A stretch of DNA of 64,000 nucleotides from Candidatus Altimarinota bacterium. GTDB taxonomy: Bacteria > Patescibacteriota > Gracilibacteria > BD1-5 > UBA2023. Below the pieces are notes generated by a model that ran no database searches, was not told where the DNA came from, and saw only the letters and a program-made list of their open reading frames with translations. A program made the position numbers and the translations under genes. Shown piece by piece: positions 41,588 to 53,381 of this stretch. The first letter of the stretch is position 1; each line of letters opens with the position of its first letter. The DNA lies in contig JABFSX010000004.1 in assembly GCA_013268835.1 (NCBI GenBank), forward strand, positions 310,001 through 374,000, in the 5' to 3' direction.

Positions 41588-42397
41588 TTAGATACGTTTT
41601 CTAAGAGAAAACATAAGTCCAAAAGCAATAAAGAATGCTGCAAGGATAAGTATGATTGTCTCAGTAGGACCCGTAGCTGTTTTAGTAATATCTGGAGTAA
41701 CTGGAGTTTTTGGTGTAGTAGGGGTTGTTGGAGCTGGAGTAACTACTGGAGCAGAGAGATTATATGCAACACACTCATAATGAGTTTTTGCAGCCCCCTC
41801 ACTTGCTGAAGCATCAATAATATGAGAAACTACTGGGTATCGGAGCATTCCAACAAGTTCTCCATTCTTACGATCTGTTTTATCAAGTGTATATCCAGCA
41901 CCGAGATCAGTCTCAAGAAATCGAACTTTTTGAGAAGCACCAAGAATATATTGCATTTTTGTAGAACCTGATTGAGCTGGTGACCAGACGATATCACTAC
42001 TATTTTTCCATACTTTTGATTCATCAGTAGGAGTAGAAGTCCAAACTGTAGAACCAAACGATACCATATTTGGTTTCTTTTGCTCACTCTGGTATGCAAC
42101 CATCAGTGATGTTGTGTTATTTGTCCAATTATCAAAAAGTCCTGTAAGTTTTTTACCCACCGTAACTGTACCTCCATCGAAACATTGGTCACAGCTATTC
42201 GTACCAAAAGCAGTATTTGATGAACAACTTACTGATTTATTCTCTCAGAGAGCTATTCCTGATTGAGGAGTAGCTACTGGTGCTGCATTAGTCGGAGTTG
42301 CTGGAGAAATCGGAGATCCAATAGGACTTCCTGTAGCTGCAAATGTAAGAGGTATTGCTAAACTTGCAACAACGAAAAACGAAAGAACCTTTTGCAT
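41588..42397 (-). CDS. Secreted surface protein with C-terminal membrane anchor, 269 aa
   Basis: ATG 42397 opens a signal peptide (MQKVLSFFVVASLAIPLTFA). An N-terminal NSCDQCFDGGTV motif (near residue 66) repeats the Cys-x-x-Cys-Phe-Asp-Gly-Gly element of the 1477-residue protein. The C-terminal region is a Thr/Pro/Val linker (TPTTPKTPVTPDI), then a hydrophobic helix and a Lys/Arg tail ending LRKRI. The Gly-Pro-Thr-Glu just before the helix recalls a sortase-type sorting signal, without proof of a recognised LPxTG motif. The chain is thus exported and anchored. Function unknown. Confidence 0.82.
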
Positions 42398-42537
42398 AAG
42401 AGAAAAATAATTAGAATGTAAAAAACTTGTCAGAAACCATTGTATAATTCGCTGTGCATTTGTCAAAAAAGATTTTGTGAAAACGGAATTTTTGACTACA
42501 ATATTTGTACATTTATCTTATAATTATATTTTCCAAT

Positions 42538-43083
42538 ATGTTATCGAATCTACAACAAGAGCTTCTGAAAGCCACAAGTCATATGAAGTCTGAGCTTGCT
42601 AAGCTCCAGGCCTGACGTGCCAATCCAGCAATTGTCGAAGATGTGTACGTAATGGCCTACGGGAGTCTTGGACCACTCAAAAATATTGCAGCTGTTTCGA
42701 TTATGGATGCAAGTACTATTGTAATACAGCCTTGGGATAAAACCCTCATCAAAGATATCGAAAAAGGCATCAGTGATGCGAAAATCGGGCTCAATCCATC
42801 GAATAATGGAGAAACGTTGATGATAAAAATCCCACCGCTTACAGAGGAACGTCGTCGAGACCTTGTCAAAATAGCAAGCCGTCTTGGAGAAGAAGGAAAA
42901 GTTGGAATCCGCAATATTCGTCAAGATTTCAAGAAAAAAATAGACAAAGCCAAAGCAGATAAAGAAATCAGCGAAGATGAAGCAAAAGGATATGAAGCTA
43001 ATCTCCAAAAAGATATCGATAAGGGGATCAAAGATATTGAAGAAATGCTCAAAGTGAAAGAAGTTGAGATTATGAAAGTATAA
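42538..43083 (+). CDS. frr: Ribosome recycling factor
   Basis: A 181-residue RRF, which splits post-termination ribosomes with EF-G. Clear family elements are the N-terminal LAKLQAGRANPAIVED (Gly from TGA), PWDKTLIKDIEKGI, SNNGETLMIKIPPLTEERRRDLVK and the long coiled C-terminal helix rich in Lys and Glu. Length is normal. Next gene (mfd) starts 11 bases after it. Confidence 0.95.
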
Positions 43084-43094
43084 ATATCCTCGTT

Positions 43095-46000
43095 ATGATA
43101 ACCCTTTCTCATTCCAGTTGTGCTACTGCCCGACTCTTCAGTATGAAGAGTCTTTTTGATATATGAGAAAAAAATATTATTATTACAGATAATACTACTG
43201 ATATTTCATTGATGCAATCTTTTGCAAAAGTGGTTCTCGGCCAGGATATATATATCCTTCGTACCTTTGATGAATTTTGGATGATGCACGAAGCTAGAAC
43301 TGGTATTTTTTGTATCCCAACTTCCCTCTTGGAAACCCATGGAAATATAGAATATCTAAAAAAACACTCGCTCTATGAAATAGAGCGAAATACTGAACAA
43401 ACTATAGAAAATAGTATCGAAAAACTCATAGATTTCGGGTATACTCATGCGAGTCACCTTGGTGAACTTGCTACCTATCGTCGTGAAGGAAGTATAATCT
43501 CTATAACTGATGCTTACACAGGAAATACGATTCATATCGAATGGTTCGATATAGAGATCGATAGTATCATCGAAATCGACTGAAAAACCGAAGAACGAAA
43601 ATACAAAGACAAAATCACAATAAAAAATCAAAAACTTGATACCACTCCCATCGAACGAAAAATTGGTAACCTCAATATGGATATTCTCTCTCTTGGAATA
43701 TCGAATATTTCAGGAAAAATTATATTGATTGGTTGTGATTTTCTTCCTTATATAGAACATTTGAGAGAGATTTCTCAGATTCATTTTACTGATTTTCATC
43801 GAGATGAATCTTTTTCGATGGCGATAGACATTCCAACTATCAATCATATTGATGAGTTTCTGGCTTTTTTACGAGAAAAAACCGAAGATGGAATAGTACA
43901 TATCTATACCAAATTTCTGAAAACTCTTGAAGAATTCGTTGTATTTCATTCTCTGAAAAATATAGAGATTTTTGAAGTTCAGAAACCATGACTCGAAAGT
44001 TTTACAAAAGAAAATACACTATCGCATACCATTCCTGAATTAGGCAACATACTAGAATCCAAAAAAACTCTCATTACTGATGATATCATCGGTCAGATTT
44101 TTGTAAGAAATCGTAATAAGAAATCAATCGCCAAACATCTTGATCTTCTACTTTCGCTCAATCCTGGAGATCTTGTAGTTCACAGAGAGCATGGGATTGC
44201 ATTATTTCATTCTGTAATTCACAAAAATACTGGAAACATTGACCGAGAATATCTCGAACTCCACTATGCGGAATGAGACAAGCTCTTTGTACCACTCACA
44301 GAGATCTATAGAGTCAGTAAATATCTCGGAAAACCCGATGTGGAGCTTACCAAACTTTCTGGAAAAGAATGGGAAAAAACGATGGAGAAAACCACCGAAG
44401 AAATCGAAGCCATTGCACTCGATATTCTGGAAACCAATGCACGTCGTTCTCTTGCGAAGGGACGATCTTTTGCAAAATTTCGTGATAAAGAAATCGAATT
44501 CCAAAAAGCCTTTGCATACGAATATACTCACGATCAATCCACTGCTATCGAAGAGATTTTTGAAGATATGGAGTCAGAATCAGCTATGGATCGACTCATC
44601 TCTGGAGATGTTGGATTCTGAAAAACAGAAATCGCTATGAATGCAATATACAAAGCGGTTCTCTCGGGCACACAGGTTGCCGTCATTTCACCACTTCTGG
44701 TTCTCGCTGATGAACATTATGAGACATTTACGGAACGACTCACTCCATTTGGAGTTCGAATCGGGATTATGACCCGTATGAATTCAGCAAAAGAAATCAC
44801 CGAAACACTCAATGATCTCAAAAATGGAAATATTGATGTCATTGTTGGAACCCATAGGCTCCTCTCGGAAGATGTAAAATTCCGAAAACTTGGACTACTG
44901 GTTATCGATGAAGAACATAAATTCGGAGTCACGCACAAAGAACGAATCAAAAAAATCAGAGCTTGAATAGATATCCTTGCTCTTTCAGCAACTCCGATTC
45001 CCCGTTCACTCAATCTTGCCCTTTCAGGACTCAAAAAAATCTCCATCATCGCCACTCCACCAAAAAAGAAAAAACCCATCGAAACGATTATCACGAGATG
45101 GAATGAAGAAATTATATCTTCAGCAATTGCGAATGAAATCAAACGAAATGGACAGATCATCATTCTCCACAATCGGATTCGCTGAATGGAGAGTCTGGCG
45201 AAAGAAATAGAGACCATCATACAAATCTCAAAAATAGAAAAAAAACCAAAGATTATTATCACACATGGTCAGATGCCCGGTGATCAAATTGAAGATCGAA
45301 TTCATGCATTCAAAAAAGGAGAATATGACATCCTCCTCTCAACTACCATTATCGAAAATGGGGTAAATTTTCTCTCTGCGAATACCATTATTATAGTCGA
45401 TCCTGAAGAATTCTGACTCGCAAGTCTCCATCAGCTTCGTGGACGAGTTGGCCGAAAAGATGTGGATGCCTATTGTTATCTGATGTATCGAAAACCTGAA
45501 CTCTCCAAAGATGAAAAAGAACGACTTATCACGATAGCAAATAATACACATCTCGGGGCAGGATTCGAGATTGCTATGCGAGATATGGAAATCCGTGGTG
45601 CCGGTGATGTGCTTGGAATCAAACAATCTGGACGAAGCAAGGATATCGGTCTTACCCTCTACTTCCGTCTTCTTGAAGAGCGAATAGCAGAACTCAAAGA
45701 TGAAAAGAAAAAACGAATACTAACAAAAATTGAACTCGATCTCTCCTATGTACTTCCTGAAAAATATTTCCTTTCTGAATCTGATAAACTCAACTTTTTT
45801 AGAGAAATAGAAAATATCGAAAGTCTTGAAGAACTTGAAACATTGGAAGAAGAAATGCTTCCTCAGCTCTGAGAAAATGAATGAAATACTAACAAAAATC
45901 TATTCCTTCTCATGCGAAGTCGTCTTATACTATCCGAATATGGAGTTATAAAACTCTCTAAAATTGGAATTAATTATGTCTTTGATCTCAAAGAAAATAC

Positions 46001-46136
46001 TACCCCAAATGATACAAAGAGATTTTTGGAAAGATTTGATTCAAAAAATCGAATGATCCTCCTTTCAGTGAAAAAAATCCGAATAGAATCACGCTACTGG
46101 AAAACTATAGAAGATTTCTTAAAGGACTTACTTTAA
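43095..46136 (+). CDS. mfd: Transcription-repair coupling factor
   Basis: A 1013-residue Mfd. RNA polymerase stalled at DNA damage is released and UvrA recruited. Visible: RNAP-interacting domain LVVHREHGIALFHSV with LHYAEGDKLFVPL, Walker A LISGDVGFGKTEIA (Gly from TGA), Walker B VIDEEHKFG, ATP-helix motifs SATPIPRSLNLALSG, IIENGVNF, and HQLRGRVGRKDVDAYCYL, and a C-terminal domain. The N-terminal UvrB-like part is reduced and degenerate (normal size about 1150 residues). Ten or so TGA codons. Downstream of frr. Confidence 0.95.
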
Positions 46137-46233
46137 TATATATAACAATATATATTTTGTGTTGTCTACTTAAAATACTGATAAATCAATATAAAAAAGT
46201 GAAAATTTCTTGTAATTAGAGTAATATCAGATT

Positions 46234-47190
46234 ATGCAAAAAACAATTTTTACAATCATATTTGTTATTCTCCTCCTCGGAGCATTCGGATTTTTTCTAT
46301 TTTTCCAAGAAAAACCTATTTGGGATATTGGATATAAGATAGGTAACGATACTACCCCAAATACCTTTACTGAGCAGCAACTTCTTATAGAGAAAGAGAA
46401 TAAGAAAAATATGGATTTTTATAATTCCGCTTTGAAAAATCTCAATCCTAATCTCTGTGAATGAATTACAAAAAAAATTCAGCAACAAGAATGTCGTGAT
46501 ATGATCGGTGCCACTCAAGCAAAAAAATCTGGGGATATTGCTGCGTGTGATACACTTACAGGTACTGGAATTGTGATACTTTGTCGTGATGCCATAAGAA
46601 GTGATAGGGCTGTTACAACTCGGAATAAAATTCTCTGTGACAAAGTCACAGATACTGAACGAAAAATATATTGTAAAGAACAAATTGATGAACTCATACT
46701 TCAGGCGAATGCTGAAGAAAATTCTCTTACAAAAGATCTTTGTAATAAGCTTGGTGAAGAACAAAAATGAAATTGTCTCAATGAAATACAACAAATTGAT
46801 GAAACCAATATCTACAAAGAAGCAACGAGCAAGAATGATGAAAAACTCTGTAAAACCATAAAAAATAAAGAACTTCAAAGTACTTGTATTGATACAATTA
46901 GTATTAAAATTGCCGTAAGTACAAATAATAGTATTTTATGTGAAAAAATCAGTGATCGAGAAAAAAGACTTTACTGTAAAACACAAGTTTCAAAAACAGA
47001 AGATATAAACTTGTATAAATCAGCCATTGAATCGAATAATCTTAGTACCTGTGAAAAAATAAATACTCTCACTCTTAAAAACAAATGCAATGATAGCATT
47101 ATCATAAGTCGTGTAAAAATTGAGAAAAACCCATCTCTCTGTTCATGACTTAGTAATACTGGGATTATTGCATCTTGCCAACAAATATAA
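46234..47190 (+). CDS. Secreted or anchored Cys-repeat protein, 318 aa
   Basis: ATG 46234 begins with an N-terminal membrane helix (QKTIFTIIFVILLLGAFGFF, residues 2-21). The rest consists of about eight repeats of Leu-Cys, 10-14 residues, Cys-x3-Ile/Val (for example ILCDKVTDTERKIYCKEQI and ILCEKISDREKRLYCKTQV). Paired Cys suggest disulfides outside the cell. Three TGA codons (Gly). No family name known to me. The gene lies between mfd and the 769-residue secreted protein, 26 bases from the latter. Confidence 0.8.
46429..47185 (+). repeat. Tandem Cys-pair repeats within the 318-residue protein
   Basis: About eight degenerate copies of roughly 25-40 residues, each containing one Leu-Cys and one Cys-x3-Ile/Val half. 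They are visible only at protein level; the DNA is diverged. Confidence 0.7.
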
Positions 47191-47216
47191 TACAAATAAT
47201 AAATCGTTTTAACTCC

Positions 47217-49526
47217 ATGTTACGTTCCATTCTACTCATCATAACATTACTAATCTCTTATATATCTATAGGGATGGTATATGCTGGTAGCATAACCTAT
47301 ATTCCAAGTGAATATATAACTATGACAGGATCAAATAATGATGTGCGATTCGATGTTAAAGACGCACTAATTTGATTTGACATAGGAGCACCAACTCTTG
47401 AAACTAATACTTTACCAAAACCATCATTTACTGGGGCATTTTATGGATCATGAATCGGATGGATTATGTTTTCAACCGGAACATACCATGTGAGCCTAGA
47501 TTGTTGAATTCAATCATTAGATAATCTTACGAATAATTGTAATTTATTAGATTTTTGATGGAATGAGAATATTTGAGAAATAGACTTTGGATGAGTCCAG
47601 TATAATCCAAATACTGGACTACTCGAATGAATAGCAACATCCTATGCAGGAAACATAGATCTTGCAGGAATTGCACTTCCGCTAAAAAGAATAGAACTCA
47701 ATGAGTCTAATATTATTGCAGATAGTGACATTACCTTAAGTGTTTCAGGGGCCTGGAGATACCAGTGATCTTGATCACTGTGGACATGAGAATATCAGCA
47801 GATTATCGATACCATCGATTATCAAATCGATGGTAATAATTGAATATATTCAGATGGTGTAGATCTTTCTCTTGCAAGTAAATATGATATTACTATCACT
47901 GACCCCAACGGGAGTAAGACAATATTTTGATGAATTGAAATATATCCATGAGAACTATCAACAGCGGACGAAGGTGATGGATACTTTGCAGGAATATTTT
48001 GTACTAGTAATTCGTGATATTCCGATTGTCCTGAAGGTACCGATAGATCAGCAACGAGTCTTATACAAACACCTGTCATGTGACCACTTACAGCCGATTG
48101 AGAGAGTTATTATCAATTCAGTCTCAGGGCTCGTGATAAATATGGAAACCGAACAGGAAGTGGAAATAAAATGAACATTTTATATGATACTACTGTAAAA
48201 AATATTCAAATAGATGATAATATTAACTATCCTTCTTCATTTTCTGGAGATGCATTTATCTCAAATAAATTCCCAACTAAAATAGACTGAACTAGTAATT
48301 ATACTTTTGATATATCAAATGGTATTGATATAAACTATACCATAGCAAGCAATGCTCCAACAAGTTCACCGGATAATATTATTCAACTCAATTCAGTTGA
48401 ATATATCTCAGGAGTATTAGCACCAATACCAATAACTATTCCTGGTCCTCTCATTGAATTTTCAGCACTCTATACTGCAAGTGTAGATTCTAATATTGCA
48501 CCAGTGATTGGAACTCCCTACTCTTTCTGAGTCACCCTTACTGGATCACATCCAAGTATAGTACCAACTATTATTTCTACACTAATAATTGGAGATGGTT
48601 CAAAATCTGTATGGAAAAATCTTTCCAGTGATCCTCTTACTAAGTGTACAAGTTGGTTTCCAGATGCAATGCCTCCAACACTCTGTGAATGGATAGGATT
48701 TAGAAAATCTGCCATTGCAACTGAGAGAAATTCTAGCTTCACCTTCACAGGAACATATGTTGGAGATATTGCAAATCCTGATCTCGAAGGTTCAAGTATT
48801 AATAGTTATATTTATTATCAAACAGGTACTATAACTATTCTCTATAGAGGATCTCCTGAAGTATCCCTAGATGCTGCCACTCGTCCTACGGAACGAATTC
48901 GTCTCTTGGGTCAATCCAATACACTTCTCAATATGACATGATGAGAAAATCGAATTGATCTTATTAATACAATTCGAAAAAATACTACACTACTTTCTCG
49001 GAATAGAACAAATTATAATGATGTGGATTATACTATTACCGGAGGATTAAATATCAATATTGATGACTCTAGCTTCATAAATAAACGAACTATTGTGATA
49101 GTTGGCTGAGATGCTACTATAACAAGTGATATTACCAATAGGATGCGTCCATTATCGATTATCGCACTCACGGGTCCAGATGGAAATGGATGAAATATCT
49201 TCATTGATGGAACTGTGAAAGATATTCACAGTTCACTTATCAGTGAGCGGTCTATTCGATCCTGAGTAGATGATAATCAGCTCTATATCAGATGATTAAT
49301 AAGCTCTGCCAATACCCCTCAAGAGATTCCTACCGGTACTTGCCCATACTATATTAGTACCTGTACTCCTTCTGATTTTGATCTACCACTCTCACGATAT
49401 GGATTTCTTAGTCTATCTAATACTACTGGGCATACAAGTCTCTCTGGTGCAATATATACTGCTCCTCTGATTATCGAAACTGATCCTCGACTCATGAGAG
49501 ATCCACCTAAAATTATATTAAAATAA
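47217..49526 (+). CDS. Secreted surface protein with shared C-terminal module, 769 aa
   Basis: ATG 47217 starts a signal peptide (LLIITLLISYISIGMVYAGS). The mature chain is beta-rich with a segment of cadherin/Ig-like style (residues about 330-470) and few Cys. The final 150 residues carry RTIVIVGGDATIT, GNGGNIFIDG and NQLYIRG, the same order as in the 944-residue protein and, more loosely, the 1477-residue protein. About 25 TGA codons, one of the highest loads in the window. No anchor at the C-terminus. Role in adhesion or envelope structure is inferred. Confidence 0.85.
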
Positions 49527-49591
49527 AAAATTGAATTCATTTAAAAAATAAATAGTATACGAATACGTTTTATATTCTAACTATTTTTTAT

Positions 49592-49996
49592 ATGAGCGTT
49601 CTTAAAGAATTTCGAGATTTTGCTATGAAAGGAAATGTGGTTGATCTTGCTGTCGGTGTAGTTATTGGTGGTGCATTTGGAAAAATTGTATCTTCTCTTG
49701 TTTCTGATATCATCATGCCAATTGTTGGATTTCTCACTGCTGGTGTTGATGTAAAAGATCTTGCATATAAGTTCCAAGCTCCAGCACTTGATGGAAGTAT
49801 GAAGATGGTAGAACTCAAATGGGGAATGTTTCTCCAAACCATGATCGATTTTGTTATTGTTGCCTTTGCTATATTTATTTTTATTAAAATTATAAATAAA
49901 GCTACAAAGAAAAAACCAGCAGCAGAGCCAGTAGTTCCGGCTGGACCAACTGATGTTGAACTCCTTATTGAAATTCGAGACCTTCTCAAGAAATAA
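49592..49996 (+). CDS. mscL: Large-conductance mechanosensitive channel
   Basis: A 134-residue MscL. Its N-terminus LKEFRDFAMKGNVVDLAVGV and the first helix GGAFGKIVSSLVSDIIMP are family hallmarks; the second helix MIDFVIVAFAIFIFIKIINK and a C-terminal helix ending EIRDLLKK follow. It opens in hypo-osmotic shock as a pentamer in the inner membrane. It has no TGA codons, which is unusual here. The terminator follows. Confidence 0.96.
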   Translation: MSVLKEFRDFAMKGNVVDLAVGVVIGGAFGKIVSSLVSDIIMPIVGFLTAGVDVKDLAYKFQAPALDGSMKMVELKWGMFLQTMIDFVIVAFAIFIFIKIINKATKKKPAAEPVVPAGPTDVELLIEIRDLLKK

Positions 49997-50017
49997 ATTT
50001 CTCAAAATATAAAAAAT

Positions 50018-50060
50018 ATTACCAAGATTATTTTTCATAAAAAAGTATCTTGGTTTTTTT
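50018..50060 (+). terminator. Hairpin terminator after mscL
   Basis: ACCAAGAT (50021-50028) paired with ATCTTGGT (50047-50054) across an 18-base loop and followed by T7. Confidence 0.8.
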
Positions 50061-50084
50061 ATATTTTTTCCTATACTTTTCTTT

Positions 50085-51122
50085 ATGCACCTTATTGTAG
50101 ATATACGCTCATCATTTCCAATCAACCCAATAATAATATTATATGCAAGCAATTGGGTAGATTTATGGCATACCAGACACCCCGAACATCGTATTAGTTA
50201 TATTCATTTCTCTCACCAAGAGTGTCCTCCAAATGGGCAATCAGTAATAGTCTCACAACCAACATGGTGGTGAAGATGAAAACGATTACGCTCAAAATGA
50301 ACTTCAGAGATTTTTCGATGCGTCAATTTTTCAAAATATCCTCCATATGATTCAAAAATAGAAACAATATCTCATATATTTGATTATGTAGACATTTTAT
50401 ATCCAAAAATAGAACCTACTGGGATACAAAAAATTCTCAAAGTTCAATCAAAAAACAAAATTAATAAATCATATAAAATTATTGTACCTTCATTACAAGT
50501 TTGACAAGAATCAGTAAGTCTAATAGATACAAAAGAAGAAAGTATCGAAATAATTCCATATCTAGAGTTTCAAAAAAATACAAATTATACAAATATACTT
50601 TCTCAACTTTCAATTACTGGAAAATACTGGATATATGATGGTAGCTATGGGAGTGAAGCAAATATTCCAAATCTCCTGCAAGGATACAAAACCTATCGTG
50701 AACTTTGAGGAACATATACACTTATACTTATGGGGCTATTGGTAGGTATGGAACTTAGAAATATAAGTGATCAAATTCAAAAAATGAATCTTACAGGATT
50801 TGTAAGAATTATTGGTACACTTGAAGCTAAGGATATAGAGTCTCTCTATCAAAATGCAAATGGATGGATATATATCGGTGCTTACTATGCTGGTGGTCCA
50901 AAAATTGAACTTGCTAGAACTTACCATATACCCTTACTTATCTCGCATATTCCAACATTCCAAGATTTTTTTGATAATTCAATTACAATTCATCCTAATC
51001 ATCTCAGTACTCTTGGTAGTTTATTACAAGAATTAGAAACAAGTAAAAAAGAATTTTATCAAAAAATTACGAATGAAAAGATTATGCAAGCATATGAAAA
51101 GATTATAGCTGAAAAATCATAA
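50085..51122 (+). CDS. Glycosyltransferase family 4-like protein
   Basis: A 345-residue GT-B protein. The C-terminal half has the nucleotide-sugar part: VRIIGTLEAKDIESLYQNAN (residues about 243-262) followed by GAYYAGGPKIELARTYHIPLL, in which the acidic Glu after GGP binds the donor (normally EGxGxP-x-x-E). The N-terminal half is short and lacks a clear acceptor motif. It lies between mscL and Hsp20; other cell-envelope genes lie elsewhere in the window. Sugar donor unknown. Confidence 0.82.
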
Positions 51123-51178
51123 AAAGTTGCAAAACAGAGGATATTTCATAAGATAAATCTATCTTTTTATATAAAAAA

Positions 51179-51658
51179 ATGTTCAAAATATACGGCGTAA
51201 CAGACCCAAAAAATCACGATACAGAAAGCCATCATAAGCAACATGACTCTCAAGAAAAACATAATCATCATGAGCATGATGAGCATCATGTAGATGTAGA
51301 AATTCGTGATGAAGCTGATCATGAAACAGATATTGGACAAATAGCAGTAGATATTCTCGACACTTCTAACTCGATTATTATTGTAGCACCGATAGCTGGA
51401 GTTGATCCTGGAGATATTGATATTGGTCTTTCTAGAAACATTCTAACAATCTCATGAAATCGTAAAGAATCTCCGATTTATCTTGATGCTCGTCGTATGC
51501 TTGTAGAAGAATGCTTCTATGGTGCATTTTCAAGATCTATTATTCTTCCGGAAAATCTTGGGTTTGATGAGATTAGAGCAACTGTAGAACATAATGTCAT
51601 CATGATAACAATACCGAAGCTTACCCTCATATCAAAGACCATCAAAGTTGGAAAATAA
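51179..51658 (+). CDS. Hsp20/alpha-crystallin-like small heat shock protein
   Basis: A 159-residue protein. The N-terminal 50 residues are His-rich (HNHHEHDEHHVD near residues 29-40) and may bind metal. The alpha-crystallin part includes VDILDTSNSIIIVAPIAGV, DIDIGLSRNILTISGN (Gly from TGA) and FSRSIILPENLGFDEIRATV, then VIMITIPKL, as in holdase chaperones. The usual I-x-I/V C-terminal motif is seen only as a short ISKTIKVGK tail. First gene of a run of five same-strand genes. Confidence 0.9.
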
Positions 51659-51674
51659 TTAATTATATTTATTC

Positions 51675-51878
51675 ATGTTCTTTTTTAAGAAAAAAAATCC
51701 CCAAAATACCCCTATCACTCCTAATGAAAATGTTGCAAAAAAAAGTATAAAAACTATGGATACCGTTATTACTGGTGTTATTCTTGGTGGTATTATTGCT
51801 TCTCTTTATGGAGTAAAAAAACTTCGAACAAAAGATAAAAAAGATGATGAATCTTCATCAAATAATGATCATCACTAA
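51675..51878 (+). CDS. Small membrane protein, 67 aa
   Basis: One membrane helix (TVITGVILGGIIASLYGV, about residues 31-48) between a Lys/Asn/Pro-rich N-terminus and an acidic-basic tail ending in DDESSSNNDHH. 16 bases after Hsp20. No TGA codons. Similar short TM proteins are common in this phylum; function unknown. Confidence 0.75.
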   Translation: MFFFKKKNPQNTPITPNENVAKKSIKTMDTVITGVILGGIIASLYGVKKLRTKDKKDDESSSNNDHH

Positions 51879-51888
51879 TACTATATAT

Positions 51889-52605
51889 ATGTATCGATTA
51901 TTGCTTATTTTCATAATTACTCTTAGTTTTGGCCTTTTAACCAATGAATCCGTTTTTGCTGAATGATGCGAGATATCCAGTGAACTTCCTTCAAATAGTG
52001 AGCTCACTGGAAAAATAGACCAATGTATAGAGGCTCGATCAGGAAAATGAGAAAGTCCAAACAGTATTACTGAATTTGTTTGTCCTCAGGGAAATTCTTG
52101 GGCAAGTAATGACCAAAGTATAACATCAGAAACTCTTGCCTATAATATCGCTGCAAATCTTGCCTTCAATAAGGCTGATAAAGATATCAAAAAATATATG
52201 CAGGAACTCCAAAAAAATCGAGAACCAGATCCAACAAAATGGATAGAAAATATTCGTTCATGTACTGATAAAATTACATCCATATATGATAATATATGTA
52301 ATTTTTGAGTGCTTGAAAAACGGCTTAATGAAAATAAAGATAAAATTTATATCAAAACAACCTCTACATATCCTCAGGATCTTTGTAAGTCATTGGCAAA
52401 AAAAAAGATTCAATGATGGTATAATCTTGGTACTATTATGATGTCAGATGGTATAGCAAAAAATAAAAAAAATAGTACCGATAAATGGGCAACGGAGGTA
52501 AAATGAGCCTATGCAAAAATTCTTGCAGATTGGCATAACTATCAAAAAATTCTTGCTAGAGCTGCTGGGAAAATGACTGGCTATAATAAACAAATTGTAA
52601 AATAA
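51889..52605 (+). CDS. Secreted hypothetical protein, 238 aa
   Basis: ATG 51889 opens a signal peptide (RLLLIFIITLSFGLLTNESV). The mature part is helical and polar with six Cys (e.g. GCEISSE, QCIEARS, FVCPQGNSW, RSCTDK, NICNFG, DLCKSL) and Lys/Asn-rich. Seven TGA codons (Gly). Its TAA shares an A with the ATG of rsmA (TAATG), so the two are translationally linked. No family recognised. Confidence 0.78.
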
Positions 52606-53375
52606 TGGAGAATATAAAAGCTAAAAAATCACTCGGTCAAAATTTTCTTATCGATCAAGATGCCCTATGAGACATCGCTAATGCTATTGAAATAAAAAAT
52701 AAAAATATTATTGAAGTGGGACCAGGATATGGGGCACTCACTGATTATATCATTGATCAATCCCCCATTTCTCTCGATCTTGTTGAACTCGATACCGATA
52801 TGATTGCTCTACTCGAGTGAAAATATAATCCATCAGAAATTAGCATACATCATATCGATGTTCTCAGATATATTCCGTCATATACGCATTATTCTGTCAT
52901 TGCAAATATTCCTTATTATATCACGAGTCCTATATTATTTCACTTTCTCTATGAGCTTGAGGATAAGCCTAAAGAGATGGTTATCATGATGCAAAAAGAA
53001 GTTGGGGAAAAAATACTCGAATGAAGAAGAGATAAAAAACCACATCACTCATTTCTTTCGCTTTGTATGGAGCAAGCCTGTTCGAATATAGAAATTATTA
53101 GATATGTTGGTAAGGCAAGTTTTGATCCTCAACCAAAAATAGACTCTATTGTTCTCAAGTTCTCTGTCGAGAATAATAGAAAACCTGAACAAGAAAAGAA
53201 GCTCATCCAACTCTGGAAAGTGGCATTCTCACACCCTCGAAAAACATTGCTCTCAAATCTCAAATGAAGCACATATAATGTCGATTATATTCGCAATATT
53301 CTGATAGAAAAAGGCTATGACGACCGGGTACGCGCTGAAGCAGTCAATAAAAACGACTGGATTTTTTTACTCTAA
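52605..53375 (+). CDS. rsmA: 16S rRNA dimethyladenosine transferase
   Basis: A 256-residue KsgA/RsmA, which dimethylates A1518 and A1519 of 16S rRNA. Motifs: KKSLGQNFLIDQDAL, IIEVGPGYGALTD (SAM loop), LVELDTDM, IDVLRY, and the catalytic VIANIPYYITSPI. C-terminal RNA-binding domain with FDPQPKIDSIVLKF and a FSHPRKTLLSNLK helix. Five TGA codons as Gly. Its start overlaps the preceding stop by one base, a strong link to that gene. Confidence 0.96.
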
Positions 53376-53381
53376 TACATA

